A DNA stretch of 59,778 bases from Streptomyces montanisoli. Lineage in GTDB: Bacteria > Actinomycetota > Actinomycetes > Streptomycetales > Streptomycetaceae. Positions 43,792-52,282 of this stretch are shown here, piece by piece. Each line of letters starts with the position of its first letter. Position 1 is the first letter of the stretch. The position numbers and the translations under genes were made by a program. The notes beneath the pieces are model-generated. The model saw only the letters and a program-made list of their open reading frames with translations, did no database searches and had not been told where the DNA came from. Location: contig NZ_JAGIQL010000022.1 of assembly GCF_017813245.1 (NCBI RefSeq), positions 1 to 59,778 of the forward strand, read 5' to 3'.

Positions 43792-44220
43792 ATGAGTGAG
43801 GACACCCCCACCGACACCACGGCCGCCGAGACCCGCGAGGACCGCTTCGAGCGCGGCATGGAGGTGCTGGACCGCGTCGACGGCGAGGTGGGCCGCAAGG
43901 TCGTCGACTCCCTGGCCGACGTCTCCCCCGAACTCGGCCACCAGGTGGTCGCCTGGGCGTTCGGAGACATCTACAGCCGCCCAGAACTGGCCCCACGCGA
44001 CCGCCAGTTGGTGACGCTGGGCATGCTGACGGCCCTGGGCGGCTGCGAACCGCAACTGGAGGTGCACATCAACGCGGCGCTCAACGTGGGCCTGACCCCG
44101 GACGAAGTGGTCGAGGCCCTGCTCCACGCGTCGGTCTACTGCGGGATGCCCAGGGCCCTGAACGCCACGGCGGTAGCCAAAAAGGTCTTCGCGACCCGAG
44201 GCACCCACCCCAAGCCCTGA
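43792..44220 (+). CDS. Carboxymuconolactone decarboxylase (CMD)-family protein
   Basis: 142 residues, helical CMD fold (about 20-135): FERGMEVLDRVDGEVG, PELAPRDRQLVTLGMLTAL, EVHINAALNVGLTPDEVVEALLHASVYCGMPRALNA. The AhpD-like CxxC is absent (only YCGMP), so it is probably a decarboxylase- or stress-type CMD protein rather than a peroxidase reductase. ATG 43792 follows GAAGGACG. Its promoter has a MerR-type operator, suggesting induction by a redox or electrophile signal. Confidence 0.9.
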   Translation: MSEDTPTDTTAAETREDRFERGMEVLDRVDGEVGRKVVDSLADVSPELGHQVVAWAFGDIYSRPELAPRDRQLVTLGMLTALGGCEPQLEVHINAALNVGLTPDEVVEALLHASVYCGMPRALNATAVAKKVFATRGTHPKP

Positions 44221-44551
44221 CGCCCCCTGCCCGCGACGTGCCCCACCAAGTGATCCCAATTCGCATCGCCGCCCCCACCGCAGGCGGGCCCGCCGACGCC
44301 GGACGGGGCGCAAGGTGGTGGTGCGGGCGGAGGCTGGTTCATCAGACACCAGCAGACAGCCTGGGCCGACGCCGGGGTGCCTTCCACTTCGGCGCCCGAA
44401 TCCATACCTGCCTCCAGCTCGCCGTCGAAGCAGACCGAGACGCCCGGGCCGGATCACCGTCCTTCGCCCGCAGGGAGCGAACTCTGATCGCAACATGATG
44501 GGCGCCCGAGGCACGGTGGCGAGCAGCGGACGCCGGGGGAGCCTTACCGGC
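44221..44551. other. Intergenic stretch, no gene seen
   Basis: 330 bases after the CMD gene. Open frames in several phases have no ribosome sites or family features. No hairpin, repeat or promoter stands out. Confidence 0.4.
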
Positions 44552-44674
44552 GTGAACGCCTACGGTGCTCCCGTGTGGCATCTTCGGCGCAGCGGAGAAG
44601 GCGGCATGTTCGACCCGTGCACCCGCAACTTCGACGCCGTGTGGGAGACCGCGACGCCAGTAAGTGAAGGGTGA
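44552..44674 (+). CDS. Possible 40-residue leader protein before NUDIX gene
   Basis: A GTG at 44552 with GGGGGAG about 11 bases upstream opens a 40-codon frame ending MFDPCTRNFDAVWETATPVSEG. Its stop overlaps the NUDIX GTG start by four bases (GTGA), an arrangement seen in real coupled genes. No family recognised; it may be a short translated leader. Confidence 0.4.
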   Translation: MNAYGAPVWHLRRSGEGGMFDPCTRNFDAVWETATPVSEG

Positions 44675-45147
44675 CCAAGGCAAGGACCGAGTACTACGAC
44701 GATCCATCCGCGCCTGAGCCGAACAGCTTGGTGGTCGCTGCGTCGGCCGTGGTCACCAACGACCAGGGGCAGATTCTCCTTCAGCGCCGACAGGACAACG
44801 ACCTCTGGGCGCTACCCGGCGGCGGCATGGACATGGGCGACTCACTCCCAGGGACAGCCGTTCGCGAGGTGAAGGAGGAAACGGGTCTGGACGTGGAGAT
44901 CACGGGGCTCGTGGGCACGTACACCGATCCGCGCCACATCATCGCCTACTCGAACGGCGAGATCCGCAGGCAGTTCAACGTCTGCTTCACCGCCCGCGTG
45001 CTTGGCGGCGCACTCGCAATCTCGGACGAGTCCACGGAGCTGCGGTTTGTCCATCCGAAGCAGATCGATCAGCTGCCCATGCACCACACGCAGCGGCTCC
45101 GGATCCGTCACTTTCTGGAAGGTCGTGAGCGGCCTTACCTCGGCTGA
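44671..45147 (+). CDS. NUDIX hydrolase
   Basis: 158 residues. NUDIX box GGGMDMGDSLPGTAVREVKEETGLDV, with Asp in place of the first Glu of the box but the REVKEE core intact. The domain VVAASAVVTNDQGQILLQRR fits the ADP-ribose/NTP-sanitising type. Substrate unknown. GTG 44671 overlaps a short upstream frame. It lies just before tRNA-Ser. Confidence 0.88.
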   Translation: MTKARTEYYDDPSAPEPNSLVVAASAVVTNDQGQILLQRRQDNDLWALPGGGMDMGDSLPGTAVREVKEETGLDVEITGLVGTYTDPRHIIAYSNGEIRRQFNVCFTARVLGGALAISDESTELRFVHPKQIDQLPMHHTQRLRIRHFLEGRERPYLG

Positions 45148-45301
45148 CTTATCGATCCGGTTAAAACCTCCGTCTGCGGGTGATCCGATAGGTGGATCTC
45201 GGGGGGGGGCACAGTCAGTGCACCCCATGCGGACCATGGCCTCCGCGCGAGGCCGGGGACAGGTACGCTGTAGGCGCTCCGGCGCTGGTCGCGCGGGGCG
45301 A

Positions 45302-45388
45302 GGTGGGTTGCCCGAGCGGCCTAAGGGAACGGTCTTGAAAACCGTCGAGGCGGCAACGTCTCCGTGGGTTCAAATCCCACACCCACCG
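45302..45388 (+). tRNA. tRNA-Ser (anticodon TGA)
   Basis: 87 nt. The acceptor GGTGGGT pairs with ACCCACC; anticodon loop CTTGAAA on an ACGGT/ACCGT stem gives anticodon TGA; a long variable arm (about GCGGCAACGTC) is typical of tRNA-Ser; T-arm GTGGGTTCAAATCCCAC. CCA is not encoded. Its 3' half is copied, degraded, near 50.1 kb, so it is probably the attachment site of an integrated element. Confidence 0.96.
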
Positions 45389-45397
45389 CACGTGAAC

Positions 45398-45428
45398 GGC
45401 CCCTGACCAGGCCCTATGGTTGGGGGCC
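45398..45428 (+). terminator. Possible tRNA terminator
   Basis: GGCCCCTGACC can pair with GGTTGGGGGCC (GGCCCC/GGGGCC and ACC/GGT with two mismatches), starting ten bases after the tRNA. Confidence 0.45.
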
Positions 45429-45532
45429 TTCGCCATGCCCGGCGCCCGCCTGGCACCGCTGTTCCCCTCCGGATTCGGCTCCATGGGGCAGGCAGGGGCA
45501 GGCATACCGGCCCCCTTCGGGCCCGGTCACGC

Positions 45533-45727
45533 TCAGCGAAAGAGCTGCGGTAGAGGACAGACTTCGAGTGCCGCATCTGGCTGGTCCGCCCAACGCCACC
45601 AGAGATGTTCCCGTCCGCACTTCCAGAGCGACCGACAGGTTCGCCCCATGCCCTCGCGGCGCACGATTGTCAGCCCGACGTTCGCCAGCATGTCTTCGCA
45701 CTCCGGGCACGGCACCGGGTCGTCCAT
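45533..45727 (-). CDS. Small zinc-ribbon-like protein of mobile-element type
   Basis: 64 residues. Two cysteine pairs (PCPECEDML and TCRSLWKCGREHLWWRW) look like a small zinc-binding fold. Similar short proteins accompany GntR/KorSA-type regulators in Streptomyces integrative elements, and a GntR remnant lies immediately upstream on the same strand. The frame is intact. Function unknown. Confidence 0.6.
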   Translation of the reverse strand: MDDPVPCPECEDMLANVGLTIVRREGMGRTCRSLWKCGREHLWWRWADQPDAALEVCPLPQLFR

Positions 45728-45749
45728 CTCCTCTACTCCCGTCCTCGTA

Positions 45750-46010
45750 CTACCGGTTGATCAAAATCTCGTACACGATCTCGCAGTGCGCGGCGGGCAC
45801 CCCGATGTCCGCTGTCTCGGCCGGCCGCCCCTGATCCCTGTAGTACGTCCGCCGGATGTACGTCACGAGCGCCGCTTTCTGGATCCCAAGTAGCGACGCC
45901 TCTTCGGCGGTCGCCTGTCTGGGCTCCGGCTGTTCCCCAGCATGGGTGACGGTCACACCGATCACGGCCATGCGGTTCACAACGCCTGCCCGCGCAGCGC
46001 CTCTCGCGCC
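45750..46010 (-). pseudogene. GntR-family regulator, C-terminal (UTRA) remnant
   Basis: The minus strand encodes VVNRMAVIGVTVTHAGEQPEPRQ, LLGIQKAALVTYIRRTYY and AAHCEIVYEILINR, the tail of a GntR/HutC-type effector domain, as found in KorSA-like regulators of actinomycete integrative elements. The helix-turn-helix half is missing; at about 46010 the sequence switches to an integrase fragment on the other strand. Confidence 0.75.
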
Positions 46011-46015
46011 GCAGC

Positions 46016-46600
46016 TTCGGACGAATCCGCAAGTTGCCGTCTGGCCGCTTCCAGACGCGCTGTCCGGGGCCTGACGGGCTGCTGCGACTCGCCGACCGGG
46101 CCTTCGCCACCAAGACGGATGCCGACCGCTGGTTGATGCGGAAGTGCATCGAGATCGAAGAGGGGAAGTGGATCTATCCGGTCGAGGGAAGGATCACCAT
46201 GCGGGATGGGTCGGCACGTTGGCTGGCGGCAGTCTCGCCCCCAGCTCAAACACAAGACACGGGCCTCGTACCGGTCGCTGATCAACTCGCTGATCGTCCC
46301 GGAGCTCGGTGACCGCGAGTTGTCCGCGCTGCGACCGATCACTGTCGCCGAATGGGTGGGCGCCATGAAGACCCGGGGCTCAGCGCGTCACGCATCCGCC
46401 AGGCATATCGAGTGCTGCCGCAGATCATGAGGGCGGCCGTCGACAACGAGATGGTCGCGCAGGCGCCGTGCCGGAACGCGGCGGCTCCCCATGACCTGCT
46501 GATCGCGCTGATCGCGTACGCGGGGCTGTGGGTCGCGTAGGCGCTCGCGCTGAGACGGGCGGACATCGACGTGGCGGGCGGATCCGCCCTTTGTGTCGCT
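46016..46600 (+). pseudogene. Tyrosine integrase remnant (frameshifts, nonsense, truncated)
   Basis: Frame pieces in order: IRKLPSGRFQTRCPGPDG and FATKTDADRWLMRK (N-terminal arm-binding domain); then, after a frameshift near 46230, LKHKTRASYRSLINSL and VPELGDRELSALRPIT (core-binding domain); after a second shift near 46378, LSASRIRQAYRVLPQIMRAA; then an internal deletion and LLIALIAYAGLWVA, a TAG stop at 46538, and ALALRRADIDVAGG. The catalytic R-H-R-Y part is gone. Confidence 0.8.
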
Positions 46601-46677
46601 GTAACTCGAGTGACCGTAGCTGCCTCGAATATGTGAGGCGGCGGGAGTGCGGGGGCCCATATGATCCCTGATGGGAT

Positions 46678-46751
46678 GGGGCTCGTAGCGCAGTGGCTGT
46701 CGCGCCTTCACCGCATGTGGGAGGACGCCGGTTCGAATCCGGTCGGCCCCA
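46678..46751 (+). tRNA. tRNA-like structure, unusual (pseudo-tRNA or divergent tRNA)
   Basis: 74 nt with a clear T-arm (CCGGTTCGAATCCGG), a D-arm (GCGC...GCGC) and an acceptor GGGGCT pairing with GGCCCC. The anticodon arm does not fold normally: CCTTC can pair with GGAGG only around a 10-base loop, so no anticodon is assignable. The acceptor pairing extends outward to nine bp (46674-46682 with 46746-46754). It follows the integrase remnant. It may be a decayed tRNA carried by a mobile element. Confidence 0.5.
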
Positions 46752-46893
46752 TCCTGTTTGCTTTCCAGCTGTTCAGGCTCTGGAAACGCCAGCCATGACT
46801 CAGAGTGCCCAGTCACAGAAGTTGTGCCAGAGCCCGAGAACCGACGGCAACAGACCCTCTTGATGCCATCGAACGGTCGCGAACGGCCTTGCT

Positions 46894-47397
46894 CTAACTG
46901 GAGCCGAGGGAGGCCGCGATGCCCTCAAGGATTCCGACGAACTCCTTGGCCGGTGTCTCGACCGTGAGGACTGCACCTGCGTCTCCGGGGTGGTTGAGCA
47001 TGTGTTCCCGACGCCAGAACGACAGTGTGATCACCAGGCGCTCCTCTTGGCGGAACAGGTGGGCAGTCACGTTGTCGGTGGTGGGCCCCCAGAGCAGGAC
47101 CCGAAACCGGCTACGCAGCTGGTAGTCGGCCTCGGGCTCGTCGTCGTCCCCCGCACGTCGCAGGAGACGCTGGTGTGTGGCTTCGGCGGACAAGCCGGCG
47201 AAAGGCAGGGGCGGACCTTGGCCGGACCGCAACCAGTCGGCCGTGTCCAGCACATCGCGGCGGAACTGGGAGGCGAACGCCATATTGTCGTCGCAGGTCA
47301 GCAACCTTCCAGCTGCCCAGAGGTCGACCCGACACAGTGCTCCTGGCTCGCCGATCTCCGCACCGAATCTGGACTTGTCCCCCAGAATCACGTTCAT
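46894..47397 (-). CDS. Hypothetical protein, accessory region
   Basis: 167 residues from ATG 47397 with GGTGA upstream. Features: ILGDKSRFGAEIGEPG, DDNMAFASQFRRDVLDTADW, FRVLLWGPTTDNVTAHLFRQ and ITLSFWRREH, a mixed alpha/beta protein that resembles small hypothetical proteins of Streptomyces accessory regions. No catalytic motif or signal peptide is seen. Possibly an immunity-type or regulatory protein; this is not supported beyond its location. Confidence 0.6.
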   Translation of the reverse strand: MNVILGDKSRFGAEIGEPGALCRVDLWAAGRLLTCDDNMAFASQFRRDVLDTADWLRSGQGPPLPFAGLSAEATHQRLLRRAGDDDEPEADYQLRSRFRVLLWGPTTDNVTAHLFRQEERLVITLSFWRREHMLNHPGDAGAVLTVETPAKEFVGILEGIAASLGSS

Positions 47398-47621
47398 GCC
47401 GATCACCGTCGCAGGCTCAGCTCTACACAACAACCGAATACCTCGCAGTGCCTGTCGACGGCGTACCTCAGTAGAGATCGGATGGCCGCTGACCTCGGCG
47501 GCTCCCGAAGTATTGAACTCAGCACTCAGTGCAAGGGCCCCTGACCGTGCATCTGGTCGCGGGCCGCTCTCTTGATCAAGCTCCTTGAACGTTCCGGCCT
47601 CGCACAGGTAGAACCCGATGC

Positions 47622-48113
47622 GTGACCGTCTTCTACTGCGCCAAGTGTGGGACCGCACTCACCGAGGGCCTGATGGCGCTGCCGCTCGTTCCGGAGGTGG
47701 CTGACCCAGATCAGGGCCGGGACAAGAAGACCGGCCGGGCCCGCTCAACCGTCCCCGGCGGGTACTACGCCATCGACCCCGAGCCGTGGGGCGCTCCGTT
47801 CGTCGTCGCCGATGCATCCCGCGGCCTCCCTTGCAGCACGGGGCGCGAGCTGCTGAGAGCCGACACCGGCACCACACTGTCCGCCGGATGGCGTGACAGC
47901 TTCGTCCTCCACCCGGACGACGTCCTGCCACACCTCGAACCCTTCACGCACAGGGACAACTGGCTCGGGTGCTGCGGTCCCACCGGCGCACACGGACCCA
48001 ACCTGGCCTGCTCCTGCGGCTCGCGCTTGGCCACGTGGGCGGCGGACTGCTTGGGCCCGAACGAGCTCCACCTTGACCCGGTCCGTGTCTACGCCGCCCG
48101 GCACCAGGGCTGA
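47622..48113 (+). CDS. Hypothetical cysteine-rich (zinc-binding) protein
   Basis: 163 residues from GTG 47622. The start FYCAKCGTALTEGL is a zinc-ribbon-like half; later WLGCCGPTG and LACSCGSRLATWAADC add cysteines. The middle (GGYYAIDPEP, SFVLHPDDVLPHLEPF) is conserved-looking. No family name is known to me. It is divergent from the preceding hypothetical gene, 224 bases apart. Confidence 0.65.
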   Translation: MTVFYCAKCGTALTEGLMALPLVPEVADPDQGRDKKTGRARSTVPGGYYAIDPEPWGAPFVVADASRGLPCSTGRELLRADTGTTLSAGWRDSFVLHPDDVLPHLEPFTHRDNWLGCCGPTGAHGPNLACSCGSRLATWAADCLGPNELHLDPVRVYAARHQG

Positions 48114-48399
48114 CCTTGGTCGAGGGGCACGCAGCGCGCACGTTGACGACGACAACGGCTCCCCAGCGGCGCCGGTATCCGTCTGACCCCCTGCACTTCA
48201 GTCGCCCCAGAACCCGACGTAACTGCCCCGGGTGGTCACGCATGCGGCGAGTACTTCTGCGAGAGCATCAAGTGCTGCGGGCTGCTGGGCGTCTGCGGAC
48301 TGTTCCTTCAGACCGGGCACCTCGCTGAGGGCGGCTGCGGCCTCCCGCTCATTCATCACTGTGCGCCCGTACAGGTCGACAGCGGTGAGCCGACCAGGG

Positions 48400-48741
48400 A
48401 CTACTGAGGTAGTAGAGCGACCCCAATACGTCCGCCAGTGCCTCCCCGTGCCCGCAGCACCCTCGCAGGAACGAGATCCCCTCGCCGCTCGCCTGCCTGG
48501 GCTCTGACTGCTCCTTCGTGTGGCTGACAGTCATCCCGATCGCGGCCATGCGGTTCACGACTCCAGCCCTTGCGGCCGGGCCTTCCTTCGGGGGACGACG
48601 AGCGACCCGCAGGCCAGGTCGTAGGGGCCCCAACTCATCGACAGGTGCGCTGGCCTGCCGTCCGCCAGGAGCTCGTACACCGTCCGGAGACACAGCTCTC
48701 CGCTCGACGATCTTGAGCCGTGCGGCGATGTCGGCCGGCAC
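48400..48741 (-). pseudogene. Second GntR-family remnant, frameshifted
   Basis: Minus-strand pieces lie in two frames: LPADIAARLKIVERRAV and, further on, VVNRMAAIGMTVSHTKEQSE in one; ELCLRTVYELLADGRPAHLS and MSWGPYDLACGSLVVP in the other. Together they are the UTRA domain of a GntR regulator related to the remnant at 45.8 kb. The DNA-binding half is missing and the tail is degraded. Confidence 0.7.
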
Positions 48742-48866
48742 CGGCTCAGCGCTCGGGCGCGCGCGTCACCACCAGGCACAGAGTTGCGCAGCGGCACAGT
48801 TTCGGCCTCGCTGATACCTTGAGTGCCGGGTACGACGTGCGGGTGGGGTAAAGGGTGGGGGCCCAG

Positions 48867-49901
48867 ATGAAACACGTGCCTTTTTTCCGATGGGTGGGAA
48901 CTCTCGGCCTGCTGCTCATCGGGTGCTCGGTGTGGTTGTACGCGACGGTGCCGGAGCCGAAGCAGGTCGACTTGACGGTGATCAGCGAGCGGCCTGACGG
49001 CGCGTGCACAGTCCGCTGGTTCGATCCCTTCGCAAAAGACCTCGACCACGTCGAACGCGAAGCGCGGTATCAGTGCGACGTCGGCCGCGACCCGATTCTG
49101 AAGGCGCCCAACTACGATCCGGAAACCGGCTACGGCTGGGACACCGGATTTGTCGTGCCCGAGGGACCGCACAAGGGAGAGCTCGAGGGCGACGACAACG
49201 TTGAGTGGCGGACCACCCTCTCCGACGACACACTTCTGGGCGGAGTTTTCCTGATCATTCTCGGTGCCGTCGGCGGTAACCTCCGCTCGTTGGCCCGAAT
49301 GACCGGTGCCAACCCCGACATCGTCCGCCGAGCCCGGCGGCTGCGGGACGCCGCCGCTCTGGTTGCCCAGGACCATCGCCTGGCCATGCAGGCTGTCAGG
49401 GAGGCGTGGACACCGAAGCGGGCGCTGGAGGACCCCGAAGTTCTCTCCGCCCTACGGGTGCTGGCCGAGACCGGCCCGCGGGGCCGCAAGGTGGCTGCGG
49501 CCGCAGACGCACTGGTCGACCGCCTGGAGCCGCTGCTGGCGGATGCTGCCCCCGCTGCTGGCCGTAGACAGATGCTCGCTGCGGGCCGGGAAGAGCGCCA
49601 CCATGCGAAATTCGCCCTCGCCGAGCTACGCGTGGTGCTGGACGAAACCGAGACCCGGGGCCTGGCTGAGCAGTTCGCCCAGACCTCGGTCGACCTTTTG
49701 CGAGGCGCGGACACCGACCCGAATAATCTCTCCACCCGTGTGGACTTCGAATCCCGTCCGGTGGAATACCGCAGCGTCCTCGCGGCCATCGTCGGTCGGG
49801 ATTTGCCCGGAACCGAGACTTCAGTCCAGCAGGCAGTAGCCGCAAAAGGCGACGCTTGTGCCATGGACACGGACGAGGGCGAGCACCTGACCGACCGCTG
49901 A
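48867..49901 (+). CDS. Hypothetical membrane protein
   Basis: 344 residues from ATG 48867 (AAAGGG upstream; GTG 48855 is an alternative). The first helix WVGTLGLLLIGCSVWLY (about 8-25) and a second LLGGVFLIILGAVGG (about 122-137) enclose an outer loop with two cysteines. The long cytoplasmic tail (about 145-344) is helical and charged. No family recognised. It is intact within the remnant-rich region, so it may be element cargo. Confidence 0.65.
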   Translation: MKHVPFFRWVGTLGLLLIGCSVWLYATVPEPKQVDLTVISERPDGACTVRWFDPFAKDLDHVEREARYQCDVGRDPILKAPNYDPETGYGWDTGFVVPEGPHKGELEGDDNVEWRTTLSDDTLLGGVFLIILGAVGGNLRSLARMTGANPDIVRRARRLRDAAALVAQDHRLAMQAVREAWTPKRALEDPEVLSALRVLAETGPRGRKVAAAADALVDRLEPLLADAAPAAGRRQMLAAGREERHHAKFALAELRVVLDETETRGLAEQFAQTSVDLLRGADTDPNNLSTRVDFESRPVEYRSVLAAIVGRDLPGTETSVQQAVAAKGDACAMDTDEGEHLTDR

Positions 49902-50037
49902 TGACAGCAGGCGAATCACCGAAGGGCGGCCTTGAACGCCCAGCTGCGTACGGAGATTACGAGGGACGCCCTGCGATGCGACACCCCTGCGGACGGATGG
50001 GCTACCGATTACCGGTCCTCGGCTAGGGCTCGTTCGA

Positions 50038-50118
50038 TCAAGGGAACCGTTCTGCGACCTACCGACCGTCGGGCTCTTGAAGACCGTCGCGGCGGCAACG
50101 TCTCCGTGGGTTCAATCC
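50038..50118 (+). repeat. Degraded partial copy of tRNA-Ser (attachment-site remnant)
   Basis: The stretch 50066-50118 matches the 3' half of the tRNA-Ser gene at 45.3 kb: CTTGAA, ACCGTCG, and an exact 17-base run GGCGGCAACGTCTCCGT continuing into GGGTTCAA. An upstream AAGGGAAC may be a further piece interrupted by about 20 bases. The CCCAC partner strand is missing, so it is not a functional tRNA. Confidence 0.85.
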
Positions 50119-50133
50119 GTGCTCTGCGAGACC

Positions 50134-50229
50134 GCGACAGCGACCGCGACCGATCAAGGCGTGCATCTTGGTTTCCTTGCCGTCCAGCACCCTGGCGTAG
50201 TAGCGCTGTAGTACGGCCACGCTCCGCCA
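50134..50229 (-). pseudogene. Integrase C-terminal remnant with catalytic Tyr
   Basis: The minus strand encodes SVAVLQRYYARVLDGKETKMHALI, in two pieces SVAVLQRYYARV and LDGKETKMHALI, the end of an actinobacterial tyrosine recombinase including the nucleophile Tyr. It lies 16 bases from the tRNA-Ser remnant, the usual int-att arrangement. The rest of the gene is missing. Confidence 0.7.
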
Positions 50230-50349
50230 GGGCCCGGAGGGCCCTACCCCGCGTGGCACAAGGCCCTCAAGATCACTTGCTCTCCCGGCAAATGGCTGGC
50301 AAAGTCCGGCAGATGGCCGCATCTCGGCGGCGTGTTGGGGAGGGCTGCT

Positions 50350-50616
50350 GTGGGCGTGGGTATTGTGCTGCTTGTGTTGGGGATGGCCGGTGTGGTCTGG
50401 GGTGCCTTTTTGGGCCTCAACTTGCGCGGTGCGACGGACAAGGCCGCGGCGCGTCGCAATGCTGCACGGGCCGTGGCCGCTGCCCAGACGATGGACTTGG
50501 GACTGACGGAGCCGTCGCGTTTGGGTACCTGGTTCTTCCGGCTCATGGGCGGTATTGCGCTACTCGGAGGCCTGTTCCTCGGCTTCGTCGGCTTGGCCTT
50601 GACCCTCGCAGGTTGA
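50350..50616 (+). CDS. Small membrane protein
   Basis: 88 residues from GTG 50350 with GGGGAGGG five bases upstream. Two membrane segments (VGIVLLVLGMAGVVWGAFLG and a C-terminal GGIALLGGLFLGFVGLAL) flank a basic, Ala/Arg-rich loop. No family recognised. Confidence 0.6.
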   Translation: MGVGIVLLVLGMAGVVWGAFLGLNLRGATDKAAARRNAARAVAAAQTMDLGLTEPSRLGTWFFRLMGGIALLGGLFLGFVGLALTLAG

Positions 50617-51010
50617 ACCACCGCCTCACAGGCGCCGCCCGGGCCAGCCAGGAGACGCGACTGTCGTGGGGTTGCATGGGGATGTGGTTGCCGTGGACGC
50701 AGGGGGTTAGCGCTCCTTGCCGAGGCGGACGGCCTTGCCGCCCTTGAGTCAGCCGACGACCCGCGAGCGCTTCCTGCCGTGCGGGGCTGCTGTCCTGCTC
50801 CCCGCCCAGCGCCGAACTGCTCATCGACCTCCGCATGAACTGCGCCGTCGCGCCGGCTGAGCGCTTGAGTGGCCCAAGGCGGACTTTGACCCGGCACTAC
50901 CCGCGGCCGGTCGCTGGTCGCGACGAACAGGTGGCGAAAGCGGCGGACTCGTGGCTCACCGCCACTGGGCGTGGGTACCGGCTTGATCAAGTTCCCGGCA
51001 TGCTGTGTCT
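50617..51010. other. Intergenic stretch, no gene seen
   Basis: About 390 bases with short, overlapping open frames and no ribosome site or family match. It may be the residue of decayed mobile-element genes. Confidence 0.35.
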
Positions 51011-51448
51011 ATGACAAGGGGGCGGGGGCGCGCGATTGCTCGCTACAGCATGCTCACCCTGCTAGGTGCCGCGGCGGTGGCGTGGACTGTGATCACAGGT
51101 CTCGCTCGACTGGAGGTGCTGGGAGACCCTGTTCAGGTGCGACTCGCAGAATGCCACCAGGAGGGCGGAGGGCGCGGGGGTAGCCACGCGGTATGCAGCG
51201 GTCCTCAGGTTGGCAACGAGACGCACACGGTGAAAATCGAGTACGAGGGCCACCGGGGAGAGGTCGTACGAGCTGTGCAGAAGGCTTGGGGCGGCTACGA
51301 GCCCGTGGAAACAGGTTTCGTTGCATGGGGCACCTGGGTCCTGACGCCGGTCATTCCCGCCCTAGGCACAGTCGTGGCCGGAGCGCTCGCCGGCCGAGAG
51401 ATACGCCGGGCATGGGGCGAGGGCCGACGGACCTCTTCGCGTTTCTGA
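51011..51448 (+). CDS. Hypothetical membrane protein
   Basis: 145 residues from ATG 51011 (GTG 51005 also possible; both lack a strong ribosome site). The N-terminal helix YSMLTLLGAAAVAWTVITGL and a C-terminal helix VLTPVIPALGTVVAGALAG enclose an outer domain with two cysteines. No family recognised. Confidence 0.55.
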   Translation: MTRGRGRAIARYSMLTLLGAAAVAWTVITGLARLEVLGDPVQVRLAECHQEGGGRGGSHAVCSGPQVGNETHTVKIEYEGHRGEVVRAVQKAWGGYEPVETGFVAWGTWVLTPVIPALGTVVAGALAGREIRRAWGEGRRTSSRF

Positions 51449-51596
51449 GACACGTAGGGGGCACACGGTGATGACCACGGCGCCATCGGGGCATCCGTAC
51501 GTGTCGGCGCACGCCCGGCACCACCGTTCAACCTGTACTTCAGTCGGAGCGCATGGCTACTGGACGGATGGGCGCAAGCTGGCGTGGGGGCGAGCG

Positions 51597-52184
51597 TCAG
51601 TGGCCGCCGCTGGGGGTGTCGCAGCCCGAGTGGTCGGGATAGCCGCCGAAGGCGTGGGCTTGCGTGGTGTCGCGGTCCATCGTGCCCTCGACGCACACCG
51701 GGGAGGCATTGACCTCGACAAGGAAGCTCACCCCGGTAGGGCCGTTCTGATACGACTCCACTGTGTCGGCGGGGTAACCAAGGCCGGTGAGCGCGCTACG
51801 GGTGCTGGCCGGGGCGAAGTCGCCTCGTTTGCGCAATGGTTCGAGTGCCTTCTCGATACGGTCGACGGCCGCGAGTCCGTCGCAGCGGCTCTGCCCGTAA
51901 AGGGGGAAGGGGTCCCGGAAGCCGTGGTTCTCGGCATAGTGGTCGCCGGGCGCGGCCGAAACCGGACTGGCCGAGGTCGTCGGTGTCGGCGTGGTTGTCT
52001 CCCCGGGGCACGGGAGGTTCGTCGGCTTGCTGGGCGTCGATATCGCAGTCGGTGTGGGGTGGGTGCGCCGGTACGCGTCGCCGGCGCTTTCCGGCCGCTG
52101 AGTTCCGCAGCCTGCCGTCAGCAGGGCCAGCATCGCCAGCGCAAGAACCCCGCCCTGGACCTTCGTCGTCCTGGTCACCGTCAT
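51597..52184 (-). CDS. Lipoprotein of unknown function
   Basis: 195 residues. The signal with lipobox LALAMLALLTAGCGT (Cys near 25) is clear. After a Thr/Pro-rich linker comes a domain (about 75-195) with HGFRDPFPLYGQSRCDGLAA, RSALTGLGYPADTVESY and a Cys near VCVEG, a pattern seen in small secreted Streptomyces proteins. ATG 52184 is chosen for the signal; its ribosome site is weak. It lies downstream of two small genes on the same strand. Confidence 0.65.
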   Translation of the reverse strand: MTVTRTTKVQGGVLALAMLALLTAGCGTQRPESAGDAYRRTHPTPTAISTPSKPTNLPCPGETTTPTPTTSASPVSAAPGDHYAENHGFRDPFPLYGQSRCDGLAAVDRIEKALEPLRKRGDFAPASTRSALTGLGYPADTVESYQNGPTGVSFLVEVNASPVCVEGTMDRDTTQAHAFGGYPDHSGCDTPSGGH

Positions 52185-52282
52185 GTACCGATCATTGCCT
52201 ACGTGGCGGCGGCCTTCCTGAGTCGTCCTACTCAGGTCGGTGGTGCGGCTCATCCGGGCGGAGCTCGCGAACAGCTGGTGCA

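Noticed and set aside
50038..50118. Second functional tRNA-Ser
   Set aside because: Only the anticodon-loop to T-arm part is recognisable; the 3' acceptor strand and the 5' half are lost or interrupted.
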